Assembly (NCBI GenBank): GCA_007753915.1
Contig: CP036352.1
Coordinates: 3,969,306 to 4,033,305, forward strand
Length of the DNA stretch: 64,000 nt
Origin: Phycisphaerae bacterium RAS2
GTDB lineage: Bacteria > Planctomycetota > Phycisphaerae > UBA1845 > UTPLA1
Direction of reading: 5' to 3'
Below, in pieces: positions 17,500 to 26,762 of the stretch. Within the stretch, counting starts at the first letter, position 1, and every line of letters starts with the position of its first letter. Under the pieces are notes generated by a model, which saw only the letters and a list, made by a program, of their open reading frames with translations, made no database searches and was not told the origin of the DNA. The position numbers and the translations under genes are program-made.

Positions 17500-19467
17500 T
17501 CATTCCTCCTCGCGCAGCTTCGCGATCACGTTGAAATCCTCCAGCGTTGTCGTGTCGCCCTCGACGCGGCCCTTGGTCGCCAGCTCGCGGAGCAGCCGCC
17601 GCATGATCTTGCCGCTGCGTGTCTTGGGCAGGGCATCGGTAAAGCGAATGTCCTTCGGCCGCGCGATCGCCCCGACCTGGGCCGTGACGTGCTTCTTCAA
17701 TTCATCTTTCATCGCGTCGCTTGGCGCGTTGCCGCCCTTGAGCGTCACAAACGCCGCGATGGCCTCGCCCGTCAGATCGTCGGGGAACCCTACCACCGCC
17801 GCCTCGGCCACCTTCGGATGGCTCACCAGCGCCGATTCAATCTCGGCCGTGCCAAGGCGATGGCCCGACACCTTGATTACGTCATCGACGCGGCCCATGA
17901 TCCAGAAGTAGCCATCGGCGTCGCAGCGGGCGCCGTCGCCCGTGAAATACATGCCGGGAATTTCCGACCAGTACTGCTTGCGAAAGCGATCTTCGTCGCC
18001 GTACACGCCGCGCAGCATCCCCGGCCACGGCTTGCGAATCACGAGAAGCCCGCCTGCGTTGGGCCCCTGCACGGTGCCGTCCTTGTCCATGATCGCCGGA
18101 TCGATTCCCGGGAGCGGGCGCGTGGCCGAGCCGGGCTTGGTCGGCGTCGCCCCGGGAACCGGCGCGATCAGAATGCCGCCCGTCTCGGTCTGCCACCAGG
18201 TATCAACAATCGGGCACTTTTCGCGGCCGATGTTCTCGTGATACCAGGTCCACGCGGCCGGGTTGATTGGCTCGCCGACCGTGCCCAGCAGTTTCACGCT
18301 CGACAAGTCGTGCTTCGCCGGGTGCTGCGTGCCCTGCCGCATGAAGGCGCGGATGGCCGTCGGCGCGGTGTAGAATTTTGTCACCTTGTGCCGGGCGATC
18401 ACGGCCCAGAAGCGATCCCAGTCGGGGAAGTTCGGCGCGCCTTCGTACATGACGCACGTCACGCCGTTTTGCAGCGGGCCGTAGATGATGTAGCTGTGCC
18501 CCGTGATCCAGCCGACGTCGGCCGTGCACCAGTAGATGTCGTCGGGCTTGAGATCGAAGACGAGCCGCGCCGTGTAGGCCGTGTACACCATGTAGCCCGC
18601 GGTCGTGTGCAGGATGCCCTTGGGCTTGCCGGTGCTACCGCTGGTGTAGAGCAGAAACAGCATGTGCTCGCTGTCGAGCGGCTCGGCCGGGCAGTCGTCG
18701 GGCACGCCGGCAATCACGTCGTGCCACCAGGCATCACGCCCGGTCTGCATGGCGACGCCCTCGCTGCAGTGATTGAGTACGACGACTTTGCGAATCAACG
18801 GCGTCAGCTTGCACGCCTCGTCAACGGCGCTCTTGAGCGGCACGACTGCGCCGCGCCGCCAGCCGCCGCCCGCCGTGATGACCACGTGCGACTGCGCATC
18901 TTCAACGCGATCGACAATCGCCTGCGCCGAGAACCCGCCGAAAATGACCGAATGCGGCGCGCCGATCCGCGCGCAGGCCAGCACAGCCACGACCAGCTCC
19001 GGCACCATCGGCATGTAGATCGTGACGCGGTCGCCTTTTTTGACACCCAGTTTCTTCAGGCCGTTGGCGAATCGACAGACGTCGCGCAGCAACTGGGCGT
19101 ACGTGATCCGCCGCACGTCGCGCGGCGCGCCCGCCTCGTCGCACGGTTCGCCCTCCCACAGCAGGGCAACGTGCTCGCCGCGCCCGCGGGCCACCTGCAA
19201 ATCAAGGCAATTGTAAGAAACATTCGTCGTGCCCCCGACGAACCACTTCGCGAAGGGCGGCTCCCACTCCAGCACGCGATCCCACTTCCTGAAGAAGTGC
19301 GAGTTTGAAGCCACCTCGGCCCAGAACGACTCGGGGTCCTCGATCGACCGGCGATACAGCGCCTCGTACTCGGCCGGCGACTTGACGTGGGCCGCGCTCG
19401 CGAACGCCGGCGGCGGCGGATAGACCTGCGAATCGGCCTGGATTGATTCAATCGTCGGGTCGGACAT
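17500..19467 (-). CDS. acs: acetyl-CoA synthetase (AMP-forming)
   Basis: A 655-residue cytoplasmic enzyme making acetyl-CoA from acetate, ATP and CoA via acetyl-AMP. The acyl-adenylate P-loop is [11 protein letters not shown], the A5-like motif is [10 protein letters not shown], and the C-terminal hinge and lysine motif [11 protein letters not shown] contains the Lys that Pat-type acetylases modify. Length is typical of Acs. The start has GAGGTGG a few nt upstream. A CATAAT -10 candidate lies about 38 nt before the start. Confidence 0.97.
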   Translation of the reverse strand: MSDPTIESIQADSQVYPPPPAFASAAHVKSPAEYEALYRRSIEDPESFWAEVASNSHFFRKWDRVLEWEPPFAKWFVGGTTNVSYNCLDLQVARGRGEHVALLWEGEPCDEAGAPRDVRRITYAQLLRDVCRFANGLKKLGVKKGDRVTIYMPMVPELVVAVLACARIGAPHSVIFGGFSAQAIVDRVEDAQSHVVITAGGGWRRGAVVPLKSAVDEACKLTPLIRKVVVLNHCSEGVAMQTGRDAWWHDVIAGVPDDCPAEPLDSEHMLFLLYTSGSTGKPKGILHTTAGYMVYTAYTARLVFDLKPDDIYWCTADVGWITGHSYIIYGPLQNGVTCVMYEGAPNFPDWDRFWAVIARHKVTKFYTAPTAIRAFMRQGTQHPAKHDLSSVKLLGTVGEPINPAAWTWYHENIGREKCPIVDTWWQTETGGILIAPVPGATPTKPGSATRPLPGIDPAIMDKDGTVQGPNAGGLLVIRKPWPGMLRGVYGDEDRFRKQYWSEIPGMYFTGDGARCDADGYFWIMGRVDDVIKVSGHRLGTAEIESALVSHPKVAEAAVVGFPDDLTGEAIAAFVTLKGGNAPSDAMKDELKKHVTAQVGAIARPKDIRFTDALPKTRSGKIMRRLLRELATKGRVEGDTTTLEDFNVIAKLREEE

Positions 19468-19505
19468 GATCCACCTCGTTATGGGCTGCCCCGCTCGAAA
19501 CCGCC

Positions 19506-19511
19506 ATTATG
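19506..19511 (-). promoter_or_regulatory. candidate acs -10 hexamer CATAAT
   Basis: The minus-strand CATAAT is 38 nt before the acs ATG; the -35 position shows only a weak match (TTCAAC at 17 nt). Confidence 0.35.
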
Positions 19512-19564
19512 CACAATTTCTTCGTTGCGTTGAACTGTTACCGGATCACAAATCGGGGCCGCGT

Positions 19565-19593
19565 TTGCCCGCGTCCTCCGCCACGGCTAGACT
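19565..19593 (+). promoter_or_regulatory. promoter TTGCCC-N17-TAGACT
   Basis: The -35 is 19565-19570 and the -10 is 19588-19593, spaced by 17 nt. The -10 ends 7 nt before the ATG at 19601, so transcription would start at the start codon. Confidence 0.5.
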
Positions 19594-19600
19594 AGACCAC

Positions 19601-19981
19601 ATGAACGCACCAGAAGCCGCCGCAGAATCTCGATTTGCCCGACGGGCCGCGCTGCCCGCGCTGGTCGTCGGCGTTGCGGCACTGGTCGGAATTCAGGCGG
19701 CCGTCAGCATGGCCGAGCCGACGGTGAAACGCACCGCGCGAATCTGCGACGCCGCAGCCTCCATCACCGCGGCAACGTCCGTCTCGGGCTTCGATGCGTC
19801 GCCGCTGATGCTCTGCTCCGCCGTCGTGCTGGCGGCGTGCCTTCTTGCATCGGCCCGAACACCCAGCGCGGTCTTCGCACCGACGCAACTCACCGCACGA
19901 CTCATTGCTTCGCCGACGCATTCGTCGCGCAGTCGCAAAATCCAAATCGCCTATCACCTCGGCGGCCTCTACGGCCCTTAG
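19601..19981 (+). CDS. small putative membrane protein, unknown function
   Basis: A 126-residue frame from the ATG at 19601; the open frame continues upstream to 19466 across the promoter and is probably not translated there. Two hydrophobic segments are visible near residues 17-40 and 68-85, with a polar C-terminus. No family recognised. Support for it being real is the GC-rich third codon position and the promoter placed exactly before the ATG. It ends 33 bp before a palindromic element and precedes secA on the same strand. Confidence 0.5.
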   Translation: MNAPEAAAESRFARRAALPALVVGVAALVGIQAAVSMAEPTVKRTARICDAAASITAATSVSGFDASPLMLCSAVVLAACLLASARTPSAVFAPTQLTARLIASPTHSSRSRKIQIAYHLGGLYGP

Positions 19982-20013
19982 TGCTCGCTCCGGTCGCACC
20001 CTGCGCCCGGGGT

Positions 20014-20034
20014 GGTGGGCAGTGCCCACCCTAC
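20014..20034. repeat. palindrome GGTGGGCA-G-TGCCCACC plus CTAC
   Basis: Perfect 8-bp arms around a single central base, followed by CTAC. One of a dispersed family (49449, 49533, 63274). Confidence 0.7.
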
Positions 20035-20067
20035 AGATCTCCGCGGCCTGTCCCCCTTGTGCCTTTG

Positions 20068-20103
20068 TTTTGACGTTTCGACTTTCTGACGTTTTGACGT
20101 TTC
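20068..20103 (+). repeat. TTTTGACG-type octamer run before secA
   Basis: Four consecutive 8-nt units: TTTTGACG, TTTCGACT, TTCTGACG, TTTTGACG, then TTTC. It ends about 20 nt before the secA start and could sit in its leader. Confidence 0.6.
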
Positions 20104-20122
20104 ATTTGAAGCGAGAATCTCC

Positions 20123-23100
20123 ATGCCCGTCACTGCTGTCGTCGGCAACCTGTTCAAAAAGGTCTTCGGCTCGCGCAACGAGCGCCTGCTCAAGGCCTAT
20201 CACAAGAACGTCGTGCTCATCAACGCGCTCGAGCCGGACATGCGCGGCGACTACGACGCCCGCTTCGCCGCCGCGAAGGCCGGTCTCCCCGCCGATCTGC
20301 CGGCGGACCAGGTTCCCGCGGAATTGCAGAAGATTCGCGTCGCGTTGAGCGCCGACCTGCGCGACCGCACGGCCGCTTTAAAGCAGAAGCTCGCCGACGG
20401 GATGGACTCGACCCAGGCGCTGCCCGAAGCCTTCGCCCTCATCCGCGAGGCCTCGCGCCGCGCGCAGAACCACCGGCACTTCGACTGCCAGTTGGTCGGC
20501 GGCATGGTTCTGTACGAGGGCAAGATCTCCGAGATGAAAACCGGCGAAGGCAAGACCATCGTCTGCCACCTCGCCGCCTTCATGCGCTGCCTTGAAGGCA
20601 AGAAGGTCCACATCATCACCGTGAACGATTACCTCGTGCAGCGCGACGCCGAATTCGCCAAGCCCGTTTTCGAGCTCGTCGGGTTCACCGTCGGATACAT
20701 CCAGTCACAGGTCGATCCCGGCGGGCGCGAGGGAATCCGCGCCGCCGCCTACGCCTGCAACGTGACCTACGGCACCAACAACGAGTTCGGATTCGACTAC
20801 CTGCGCGACAACATGAAGATCACCGTCGAGGAGCAGGTCCAGGGCCGGCTCGATTTCGCCATCATCGACGAAGTCGACTCGATTCTCATCGACGAAGCGC
20901 GCACCCCGCTCATCATCAGCGGCCCCGCCTCCGACGACGTCTCGCGCTACCGCACCGCCGACGGCGTCGCCCGCGTGCTCATCCAGCGCCAGTCGCAGGC
21001 CAATACCGAAACGCTCGCCCGGCTCAAGCAATGGGGCGACGATCCGCCCAAGGGCTACGCCGAACACCCGAAATACGCCGACGCCAATCGCAAGTTCAAG
21101 GCCGATCCCAACTGGATCAGCGAGGACGAGGCGGAAGCCATCGCCCACAAGCAGTTCTATGTCGTCCGCCGCGAGGGAAAGCAGGTGTCCGTCACGCACG
21201 ACGGCATCACCGTCGCGCAGGAGCACCTCGGCGTCGGCTCGCTCTATGCCGGGGCCAACATGGAGTGGCCGCACCTGATTGAGAACTCCGTGAAGGCCCA
21301 CGTCACCTACGAGAAAGACGTTGACTACGTCGTGAAAGACGGCGAGGTCATCATCGTCGATTCGTTTACCGGCCGTCTCATGCACGGGCGGCAATGGTCG
21401 GACGGCCTCCATCAGGCGGTCGAAGCAAAAGAGTCCGTGCGCGTGAAGGAGGAGACGCAGACGCTCGCCACGATCACCCTGCAGAACTTCTTCAAGCTCT
21501 ACAAGCGCATCGCCGGCATGACCGGCACGGCCATGACCGAGGCCGACGAGTTCATGAAGATTTACAAGCTGGAAGTCGTCGCGATTCCGACGAACCGCCC
21601 CGTCAACCGGCAGGACTTCCACGATCGCATCTACAAGACCGTCGACGACAAGTACGATGCCATCGTCGAAGAGATTCACGACATCCACACGCGCGGCCGA
21701 CCGCGCGACCCGTTCGTCCTCAACGAAGTGCTCAAGAACGCGCTGCCGATTGTTCAAAAGCAGGGCGGTCCGGTGGACGTGGTTCAATCGGCCCTCGCGG
21801 CCTTCAACGCGGCCACCGCGCCCAGTGCCGAACTGGCGCAGCAGATGGCCGAAGCGTACGACGCGGCGATGGGTGACCTCGCGCGCGGACGGCCGGTGCT
21901 GGTCGGCACGATCTCGATTGAGAATTCCGAGAAACTGTCCAACGCTTTGACGCGCAAATACGGGATCGAGCACGAAGTGCTCAACGCCAAACAGCACGCG
22001 CGCGAAGCCGACATCGTCAAGATGGCCGGCGAGCGCCACCCGCCCACGCGCGGCAAAGAGAAAACCCTTCAGGGCAACGTGACCATCGCGACGAACATGG
22101 CCGGCCGCGGCACCGACATCAAACTGCAACAAGGCGTCGTCTACGAAAAATGCGTTGGCGATCTCGGCCCGCCGCAGGGCGCGAACGGACACGGCAAGCG
22201 CATGGGCTGGAACGAACCCGGCGTCATCGGCACCAAGTGCTGCATCAGTTGCCCGGACTACGACCCGAAAACGAACTGCGCACACTGCTGGAAGCCCAAG
22301 GTTGATCCGCGCTTTCCCGAGCTGGGCCGCAAGGTTTGCCCGATCAATGTGCCGTGCGGATTGCACATCATCGGCACCGAGCGCCACGAATCGCGCCGCA
22401 TCGACAATCAGCTGCGCGGGCGGTCCGGCCGACAGGGCGATCCCGGATCGAGCCGATTCTTTCTTTCACTCGGCGATGACCTGCTCAAGATGTTCATGGG
22501 CGAGTGGACGCTGAAGATGCTTGAGCGCATGGGCTTCGAAGACGGCATGGCCATCGAAGCCAAGAGCATCAACAAGGGCATCGAGCGGGCGCAGAAGAAG
22601 GTGGAGGAGAAGAACTTCTCCGCGCGCAAGCACCTGCTGGAATACGACGAAGTTATGGATCACCAGCGGCAGGTGTTTTACACCCAGCGGCAGGAGATCC
22701 TCGAATCCAGTCGCGTCGGCAAGTCCGCCAGCCTCCAATCGCTGATCTCCCGCATGATCGACAAGACAATCGAGACCGCGGCAACGACGTACCTCGCGAA
22801 GGACTACGGTGCGAAGTGCATCGTCGAGTGGGTGCGCGGGGAGCTGGAGGTTTCGCTCGATCCGAAGCACGTCGATCTGCACGACCGCGACCGCACCGAA
22901 CGGATCATCCGCGAAGAGGCAAAGGGCGAAGCACGGAGCCAGATTCAGATTTCCGTCGGCGAATACATGGACCCCGACCTCGACCGCAAGGAATGGGACA
23001 TCCGCGGTCTGCACCAATGGGCCACCACGCGCTTCGACTGCAAGATTTCGCAGAATCACATGCGCGACATGTCGCCCGAGGACGTCGTGGAGAAACTCAT

Positions 23101-24139
23101 CGAGGCGGCGGAGGCGAAAATCGAAGCCGCCGACTTGAGCGCGCTTGAGCGGTTTTTCGATCCCGAGCTGGCCGTGCAGACGCTCATGCAATGGGCGCGC
23201 ATGAAATTCGGCGTGGAACTGGACCCGGCTTCGATGGGAAGCGCCGGCGAGGCCGACGCGCTGAAGCGTGTGCGCGAACAGGTCCGTGCGGCCTACAGCG
23301 AGCGCGAGGTGCGCTACCCCGTCGAGTGGGTGCTTGAGCGAACCATCCTCCGCGATGACGGCAACACCGCTTACGCGGTCGACCATCTTGTCAAATGGGT
23401 CAATCTCAAGTTCGGTCAGAACTGGACGCTCGAAAGCGTATCCGGCCGCAGTGTGCAGGAGCTTGCCGAGCAGTTGTTCCAGTTGAATCGTGAGAGTCTC
23501 GCCGGCCCGCGCCTCGAACAGGAGATCGACGCAGCGATCGCGGCGCATCGCGGCAATGGTCAGCTCGAACAATGGGCAACCCAGCGATTCGGCCAGGCCT
23601 TTGATGAGACGGTGCTGCGTGATGCGGCGGACCCGCGCGCGGCCCTGCTGACGATCGGGCGCGACCTGCTTCGCCGCGAGCTGACGATGCTCGAGCGATA
23701 CGTGCTGCTGCAGATATACGATCAGGCCTGGAAGGAGCACATGCACGCGATGGACCTTCTCAAGGAAGCCATCGGCCTGCGCGGGTTCGCCGAGCAGGAC
23801 CCCAAGATCGCCTACAAGCGCGAGGGGTTCCAGATGTTTCAGGAAATGCTCCGCGGCATCGAGGACAAGGTCACGAACATCATCTTCAAGGTGCGCCTGA
23901 CCGAGGAGACCTCCGCACGCGACCACTCCCGCAACGCCACCACGCGCCACGCCGAGGCCACCAATCTCGGCTTCGCGGGCCAGGCCGACGCCGACCGAGA
24001 TGCCGCGATGAAGGCACAGGGCCAGGAACAGAAGATCGAACAGATTCGCCGCGACCAGCCCAAGGTCGGGCGCAACGACCCCTGCCCCTGCGGCAGCGGG
24101 AAGAAATACAAGGCCTGTCACGGAAAGGGAGCGAAATAA
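20123..24139 (+). CDS. secA: preprotein translocase ATPase SecA, enlarged form
   Basis: A 1338-residue motor driving proteins through SecYEG, against about 830-900 in most bacteria. Seen: Walker [29 protein letters not shown] (DEAD box), [12 protein letters not shown], the motif VI region [21 protein letters not shown], and the C-terminal zinc tail [15 protein letters not shown]. Extra parts explain the size: an insert around residues 290-340, a second around 515-595, a four-Cys insert (C707/C710 and C719/C722, CxxC-x8-CxxC) just before [12 protein letters not shown], and a helical-wing region where an LxxWaxxxF unit recurs with Trp at 903, 966, 1024, 1092 and 1151. Core motifs are intact, so the protein should be active. 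Confidence 0.97.
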   Translation: MPVTAVVGNLFKKVFGSRNERLLKAYHKNVVLINALEPDMRGDYDARFAAAKAGLPADLPADQVPAELQKIRVALSADLRDRTAALKQKLADGMDSTQALPEAFALIREASRRAQNHRHFDCQLVGGMVLYEGKISEMKTGEGKTIVCHLAAFMRCLEGKKVHIITVNDYLVQRDAEFAKPVFELVGFTVGYIQSQVDPGGREGIRAAAYACNVTYGTNNEFGFDYLRDNMKITVEEQVQGRLDFAIIDEVDSILIDEARTPLIISGPASDDVSRYRTADGVARVLIQRQSQANTETLARLKQWGDDPPKGYAEHPKYADANRKFKADPNWISEDEAEAIAHKQFYVVRREGKQVSVTHDGITVAQEHLGVGSLYAGANMEWPHLIENSVKAHVTYEKDVDYVVKDGEVIIVDSFTGRLMHGRQWSDGLHQAVEAKESVRVKEETQTLATITLQNFFKLYKRIAGMTGTAMTEADEFMKIYKLEVVAIPTNRPVNRQDFHDRIYKTVDDKYDAIVEEIHDIHTRGRPRDPFVLNEVLKNALPIVQKQGGPVDVVQSALAAFNAATAPSAELAQQMAEAYDAAMGDLARGRPVLVGTISIENSEKLSNALTRKYGIEHEVLNAKQHAREADIVKMAGERHPPTRGKEKTLQGNVTIATNMAGRGTDIKLQQGVVYEKCVGDLGPPQGANGHGKRMGWNEPGVIGTKCCISCPDYDPKTNCAHCWKPKVDPRFPELGRKVCPINVPCGLHIIGTERHESRRIDNQLRGRSGRQGDPGSSRFFLSLGDDLLKMFMGEWTLKMLERMGFEDGMAIEAKSINKGIERAQKKVEEKNFSARKHLLEYDEVMDHQRQVFYTQRQEILESSRVGKSASLQSLISRMIDKTIETAATTYLAKDYGAKCIVEWVRGELEVSLDPKHVDLHDRDRTERIIREEAKGEARSQIQISVGEYMDPDLDRKEWDIRGLHQWATTRFDCKISQNHMRDMSPEDVVEKLIEAAEAKIEAADLSALERFFDPELAVQTLMQWARMKFGVELDPASMGSAGEADALKRVREQVRAAYSEREVRYPVEWVLERTILRDDGNTAYAVDHLVKWVNLKFGQNWTLESVSGRSVQELAEQLFQLNRESLAGPRLEQEIDAAIAAHRGNGQLEQWATQRFGQAFDETVLRDAADPRAALLTIGRDLLRRELTMLERYVLLQIYDQAWKEHMHAMDLLKEAIGLRGFAEQDPKIAYKREGFQMFQEMLRGIEDKVTNIIFKVRLTEETSARDHSRNATTRHAEATNLGFAGQADADRDAAMKAQGQEQKIEQIRRDQPKVGRNDPCPCGSGKKYKACHGKGAK

Positions 24140-24150
24140 AGGGGAATTGT

Positions 24151-24330
24151 GAATAGCGAATAGCGAAAAGCATCGATTGCCGAACGAGTGAGCCGTAGGG
24201 TTCGTCCTCGACGTACCAGCAGGTGATACACGATTGCAATGCAGAATGTCGAATTAAGAATGTAGAAAGGAGCGTCGCTTCCACTCGCACCGCGCACGAT
24301 GAAGCCCTGGCAATTCACCATTCGCTATTC
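24151..24330. repeat. inverted pair of GAATAGCGAAT words flanking the spacer after secA
   Basis: 24151-24170 and 24311-24330 are inverted copies matching at 16 of 20 positions, including GAATAGCGAAT/ATTCGCTATTC without mismatch. The right arm reaches the stop of the small minus-strand gene. Function unknown. Confidence 0.45.
24195..24218. repeat. GTAGGGTTCG...CGTACCA element
   Basis: A degenerate relative of the two hairpin copies at 8217-8272; it shares GTAGGGT, the loop TCCTCGA and ACCA, but arm pairing is weakened by two changes. Confidence 0.5.
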
Positions 24331-24508
24331 AAATACTCTCCCCACATGCCGGGCAGCGCGGTGAGGATCGATTCGGAAGTTCGTGGCCGCAGGAGGGGCA
24401 AGTCGCTCGCGACGCGCCGGATCGACCACGCGACACCCGCCGAATGGCCCACCAGGCCGTGCCCATTGCTACGACGATCGCCAGGATCAGCAGCCAGAAA
24501 ATGCGCAT
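24329..24508 (-). CDS. 59-residue membrane-anchored zinc-ribbon protein
   Basis: A short frame from the ATG at 24508 to TGA at 24331-24329. The N-terminus MRIFWLLILAIVVAMGTAWW is one transmembrane segment. A basic stretch (RRVSRGRSG) follows, then a double zinc knuckle: CPSCGHELP and CPACGESI, with 9 residues between the CxxC pairs. The pattern of a TM helix, positive inside, and a compact ribbon is too specific to be a chance frame. It is on the strand of ybbR and cdaA, 240 bp downstream of ybbR. No clear ribosome site. Function unknown. Confidence 0.75.
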   Translation of the reverse strand: MRIFWLLILAIVVAMGTAWWAIRRVSRGRSGASRATCPSCGHELPNRSSPRCPACGESI

Positions 24509-24748
24509 AAAAAAGGCGCTGGGCGGCGCTCAAGAATACAACCGTATAACGATTCCCCTCTCCGGAAAGCGCCGTTGCGCCGCCAGCGCCGTGAACCCCC
24601 GATGATACCATCAATCGGCCCGACGCAACCCCCGTCGGCAAGCGTGAATTCCTGATCCATACCGCGCCTGACCGCGACTGTGCAGCCGTACACAATCGCA
24701 AACGCAAAAAACGGACCGCTGCAAAGAACGGTTTACCCGATGCAGATC

Positions 24749-25798
24749 CTAGGGTTCCGAAAGCGTGGAAGCCGCACGAGGCTCCAGTTCGAAGGTTACT
24801 TCGTAGGGCGGCGTGGACTCCGGAATGGAGAAGCCTGGCGGAAGCACGAATTGAACGCGGCGCTGAATCTTCGTGCCGACCTTCTCGATGTCCGCCGCGA
24901 ACACATCCGCGAATGCACGAATTTCCCGCGGGTCCAACTGCTCCACCAGATCCTTTGGGCCGGTCACATCGATGTCCGGCCGAAGATTGAGATTGGGATC
25001 GGGCACGATCCGATACTCATCCTGAACTTTCTGCGGGACTGACCACGTAATCTGAATTGGCCCTTTGCGAACCGTTTGCGTCAGGCTCTGAATCTGCCCC
25101 GAGATGGTCACCTCTTCCGCAGGCCGAATCTCCACGCGCAATGCGGGGTCCAGGTCGCGCAGCGCCTCGATCACCAGCGGCACGCGCACGCGAAACGTCC
25201 CATCGGCCTGCTTCGCTGCGAGGATGCGCTGCTGGGCATCGGCCCGCGCCACCGGATCGCGTCGCAGCTTCTCCGCAGCGAATCGCGGCAGCTTCACGGC
25301 CACCTTGTCGGGCGACGGTTCCGCGCTGACCTTCAATTCGCCGTAACTCGGTGTCACCCGCACATCTGGGACCGTCTCGTACTCATCGATGAACACCGCG
25401 GCGTTGATCGGCTCGATGTTGCTGACCTTCAGCCCCGATTCCGCCACCGCCTTGATGCGATTCAGGATTTCCCGCGAGCCCAGCGTCTGCTTCTGCATGG
25501 ATGATTCCATCGAGCCATCCATTACGGCCTCGAAGTACTGGCGCGATTCCACGATCTCCACCATTTCTTTCAGATGCCGCCGCCGGCCTCGAAACGTCAC
25601 GTGCATCGTCAACTCAAAGGGCGGCTCGGCGAACGCCGCATACCGGTCCGGCGAATCGCTCGTCACGCGCACCGGCAGCGACACGACCTGCTCGTCCATC
25701 ACGTTTTGATCCGCCACCAGCCAGATCAAAATCGTAATGCCTGTCACGGCGAGGCCTGACCGGATGCGCTCGTATGTCGCGGGGCTAATCATCGGCAC
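24749..25798 (-). CDS. YbbR-domain membrane protein, CdaA partner
   Basis: A 349-residue protein starting with GTG at 25798 (ATG at 25792 is an alternative). A single N-terminal transmembrane helix around residues 13-30 (GLAVTGITILIWLVADQ) is followed by an extracytoplasmic part with repeated beta-rich YbbR-like modules (for example VVSLPVRVTSDSPDRYA and VRVPLVIEALRDLDP). In Firmicutes the homologous CdaR/YbbR binds and tunes the diadenylate cyclase CdaA. It lies 6 bp after the cdaA stop, matching the cdaA-cdaR order. glmM, usually third, is absent here. Confidence 0.85.
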   Translation of the reverse strand: MPMISPATYERIRSGLAVTGITILIWLVADQNVMDEQVVSLPVRVTSDSPDRYAAFAEPPFELTMHVTFRGRRRHLKEMVEIVESRQYFEAVMDGSMESSMQKQTLGSREILNRIKAVAESGLKVSNIEPINAAVFIDEYETVPDVRVTPSYGELKVSAEPSPDKVAVKLPRFAAEKLRRDPVARADAQQRILAAKQADGTFRVRVPLVIEALRDLDPALRVEIRPAEEVTISGQIQSLTQTVRKGPIQITWSVPQKVQDEYRIVPDPNLNLRPDIDVTGPKDLVEQLDPREIRAFADVFAADIEKVGTKIQRRVQFVLPPGFSIPESTPPYEVTFELEPRAASTLSEP

Positions 25799-25804
25799 GT
25801 TCCA

Positions 25805-26623
25805 TCACTTCTCGGCCTCTTCCTCACGCGGCGGTTCCGGCGGTCGGCCCAGTCGTTCACGCAGTTGCGCTCGCAACTGGTCGGGGGTCAACGGGCGGAC
25901 CATCTCGCCGCGCTCCACAAGACTGATCGTTTTCGTCTCCTCGCTGACGACGATCACGATCGCGTCCGTCTCATTCGTCAAACCAATCGCCGCCCGGTGG
26001 CGCGAGCCGAGCGACGGCGCCACGTCGTCCGAGTCGGTCAACGGGAACTGAACGGCCGCCGCGAGGATACGCCCCTGCCCGATGACGATGCCCATGTCGT
26101 GCAACGGCGAGCCGGGCCAGAAGATCGTCACCAGCAATTCGCGCGTCAACTCCGAATCCAGCTTGCAGCCCGCGTCGATCATCGCGCCGAGCTCGTTGGA
26201 TCGCTGAAACGCGATGATCGCTCCGATCCCGCGCTTGGCCAGCGTCTCCACCGCTTCGGTCACCTCATCAATCGTTCGATCCAGACTCCCGGACGCCTCC
26301 GCGAAAAAACTCGCCGCGCCCAGTCGAATCAACGCCCGTCGCAGCTCCGGCTGAAACGCCACCAGCGCGCTGGCGAACAGGCCTCCCACGAAGAACGGAT
26401 AGATCGTCTTGATGCGCTCGAGGTCAAAGATGTTCGCCACGAGATTCAACACGAGCGTGCCGCCCACGAGCAGCAGCAGGAACCCGCGCAGCAGGCGCGC
26501 CCCGCGCGTCCCCTTCAGGAACCGCGCGATCCAAAACACCACCAGCCCGATGACGAAAAGTTCAACCAAGTCCGTCCAGACCAGGCGCGGCAGGCGATCC
26601 GAGATGAACCGAAAAAACTCCAA
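25805..26623 (-). CDS. cdaA: membrane diadenylate cyclase (c-di-AMP synthase), DMG variant
   Basis: A 272-residue protein if it starts at TTG 26623, which has AGGAGG exactly 6 nt upstream and gives the usual CdaA length. The longer frame to 26707 crosses a TATAAT hexamer and is unlikely. Transmembrane helices occupy about residues 16-100, followed by the DisA_N cyclase domain that joins two ATP into c-di-AMP. The RHR motif is intact (LGSRHRAAIG), but the DGA motif reads SPLHDMGIVI (D176-M177-G178): the Asp stays, Gly-Ala becomes Met-Gly. GIGAIIAFQR matches the family. The YbbR gene follows. Confidence 0.9.
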   Translation of the reverse strand: MEFFRFISDRLPRLVWTDLVELFVIGLVVFWIARFLKGTRGARLLRGFLLLLVGGTLVLNLVANIFDLERIKTIYPFFVGGLFASALVAFQPELRRALIRLGAASFFAEASGSLDRTIDEVTEAVETLAKRGIGAIIAFQRSNELGAMIDAGCKLDSELTRELLVTIFWPGSPLHDMGIVIGQGRILAAAVQFPLTDSDDVAPSLGSRHRAAIGLTNETDAIVIVVSEETKTISLVERGEMVRPLTPDQLRAQLRERLGRPPEPPREEEAEK

Positions 26624-26696
26624 CTGACGCCTCCTCGGCGATGCTCCAGCGACCCCGGCCCGTTGCCGCACTGGACGCCAACGCGACGGCGGCCGC

Positions 26697-26702
26697 ATTA
26701 TA
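26697..26702 (-). promoter_or_regulatory. consensus -10 TATAAT for cdaA
   Basis: A perfect TATAAT on the minus strand, 73 nt before the TTG start at 26623. It lies inside the open extension of the reading frame, which argues for the downstream start. No clear -35 at 17 nt. Confidence 0.45.
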
Positions 26703-26762
26703 CCCATCGACGCTTTTGCGGCGCTGCTGCGGCCTGATCAAACCGCCGGAGGTTTTCGCCTC

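Noticed and set aside
17689-19308. Plus-strand open frame opposite acs
   Set aside because: Antisense shadow of acs; His/Arg-rich translation without domains.
20705-22387. Long minus-strand open frame opposite secA
   Set aside because: Complementary to a fully convincing secA; composition is the mirror of high-GC codon use, with no family motif.
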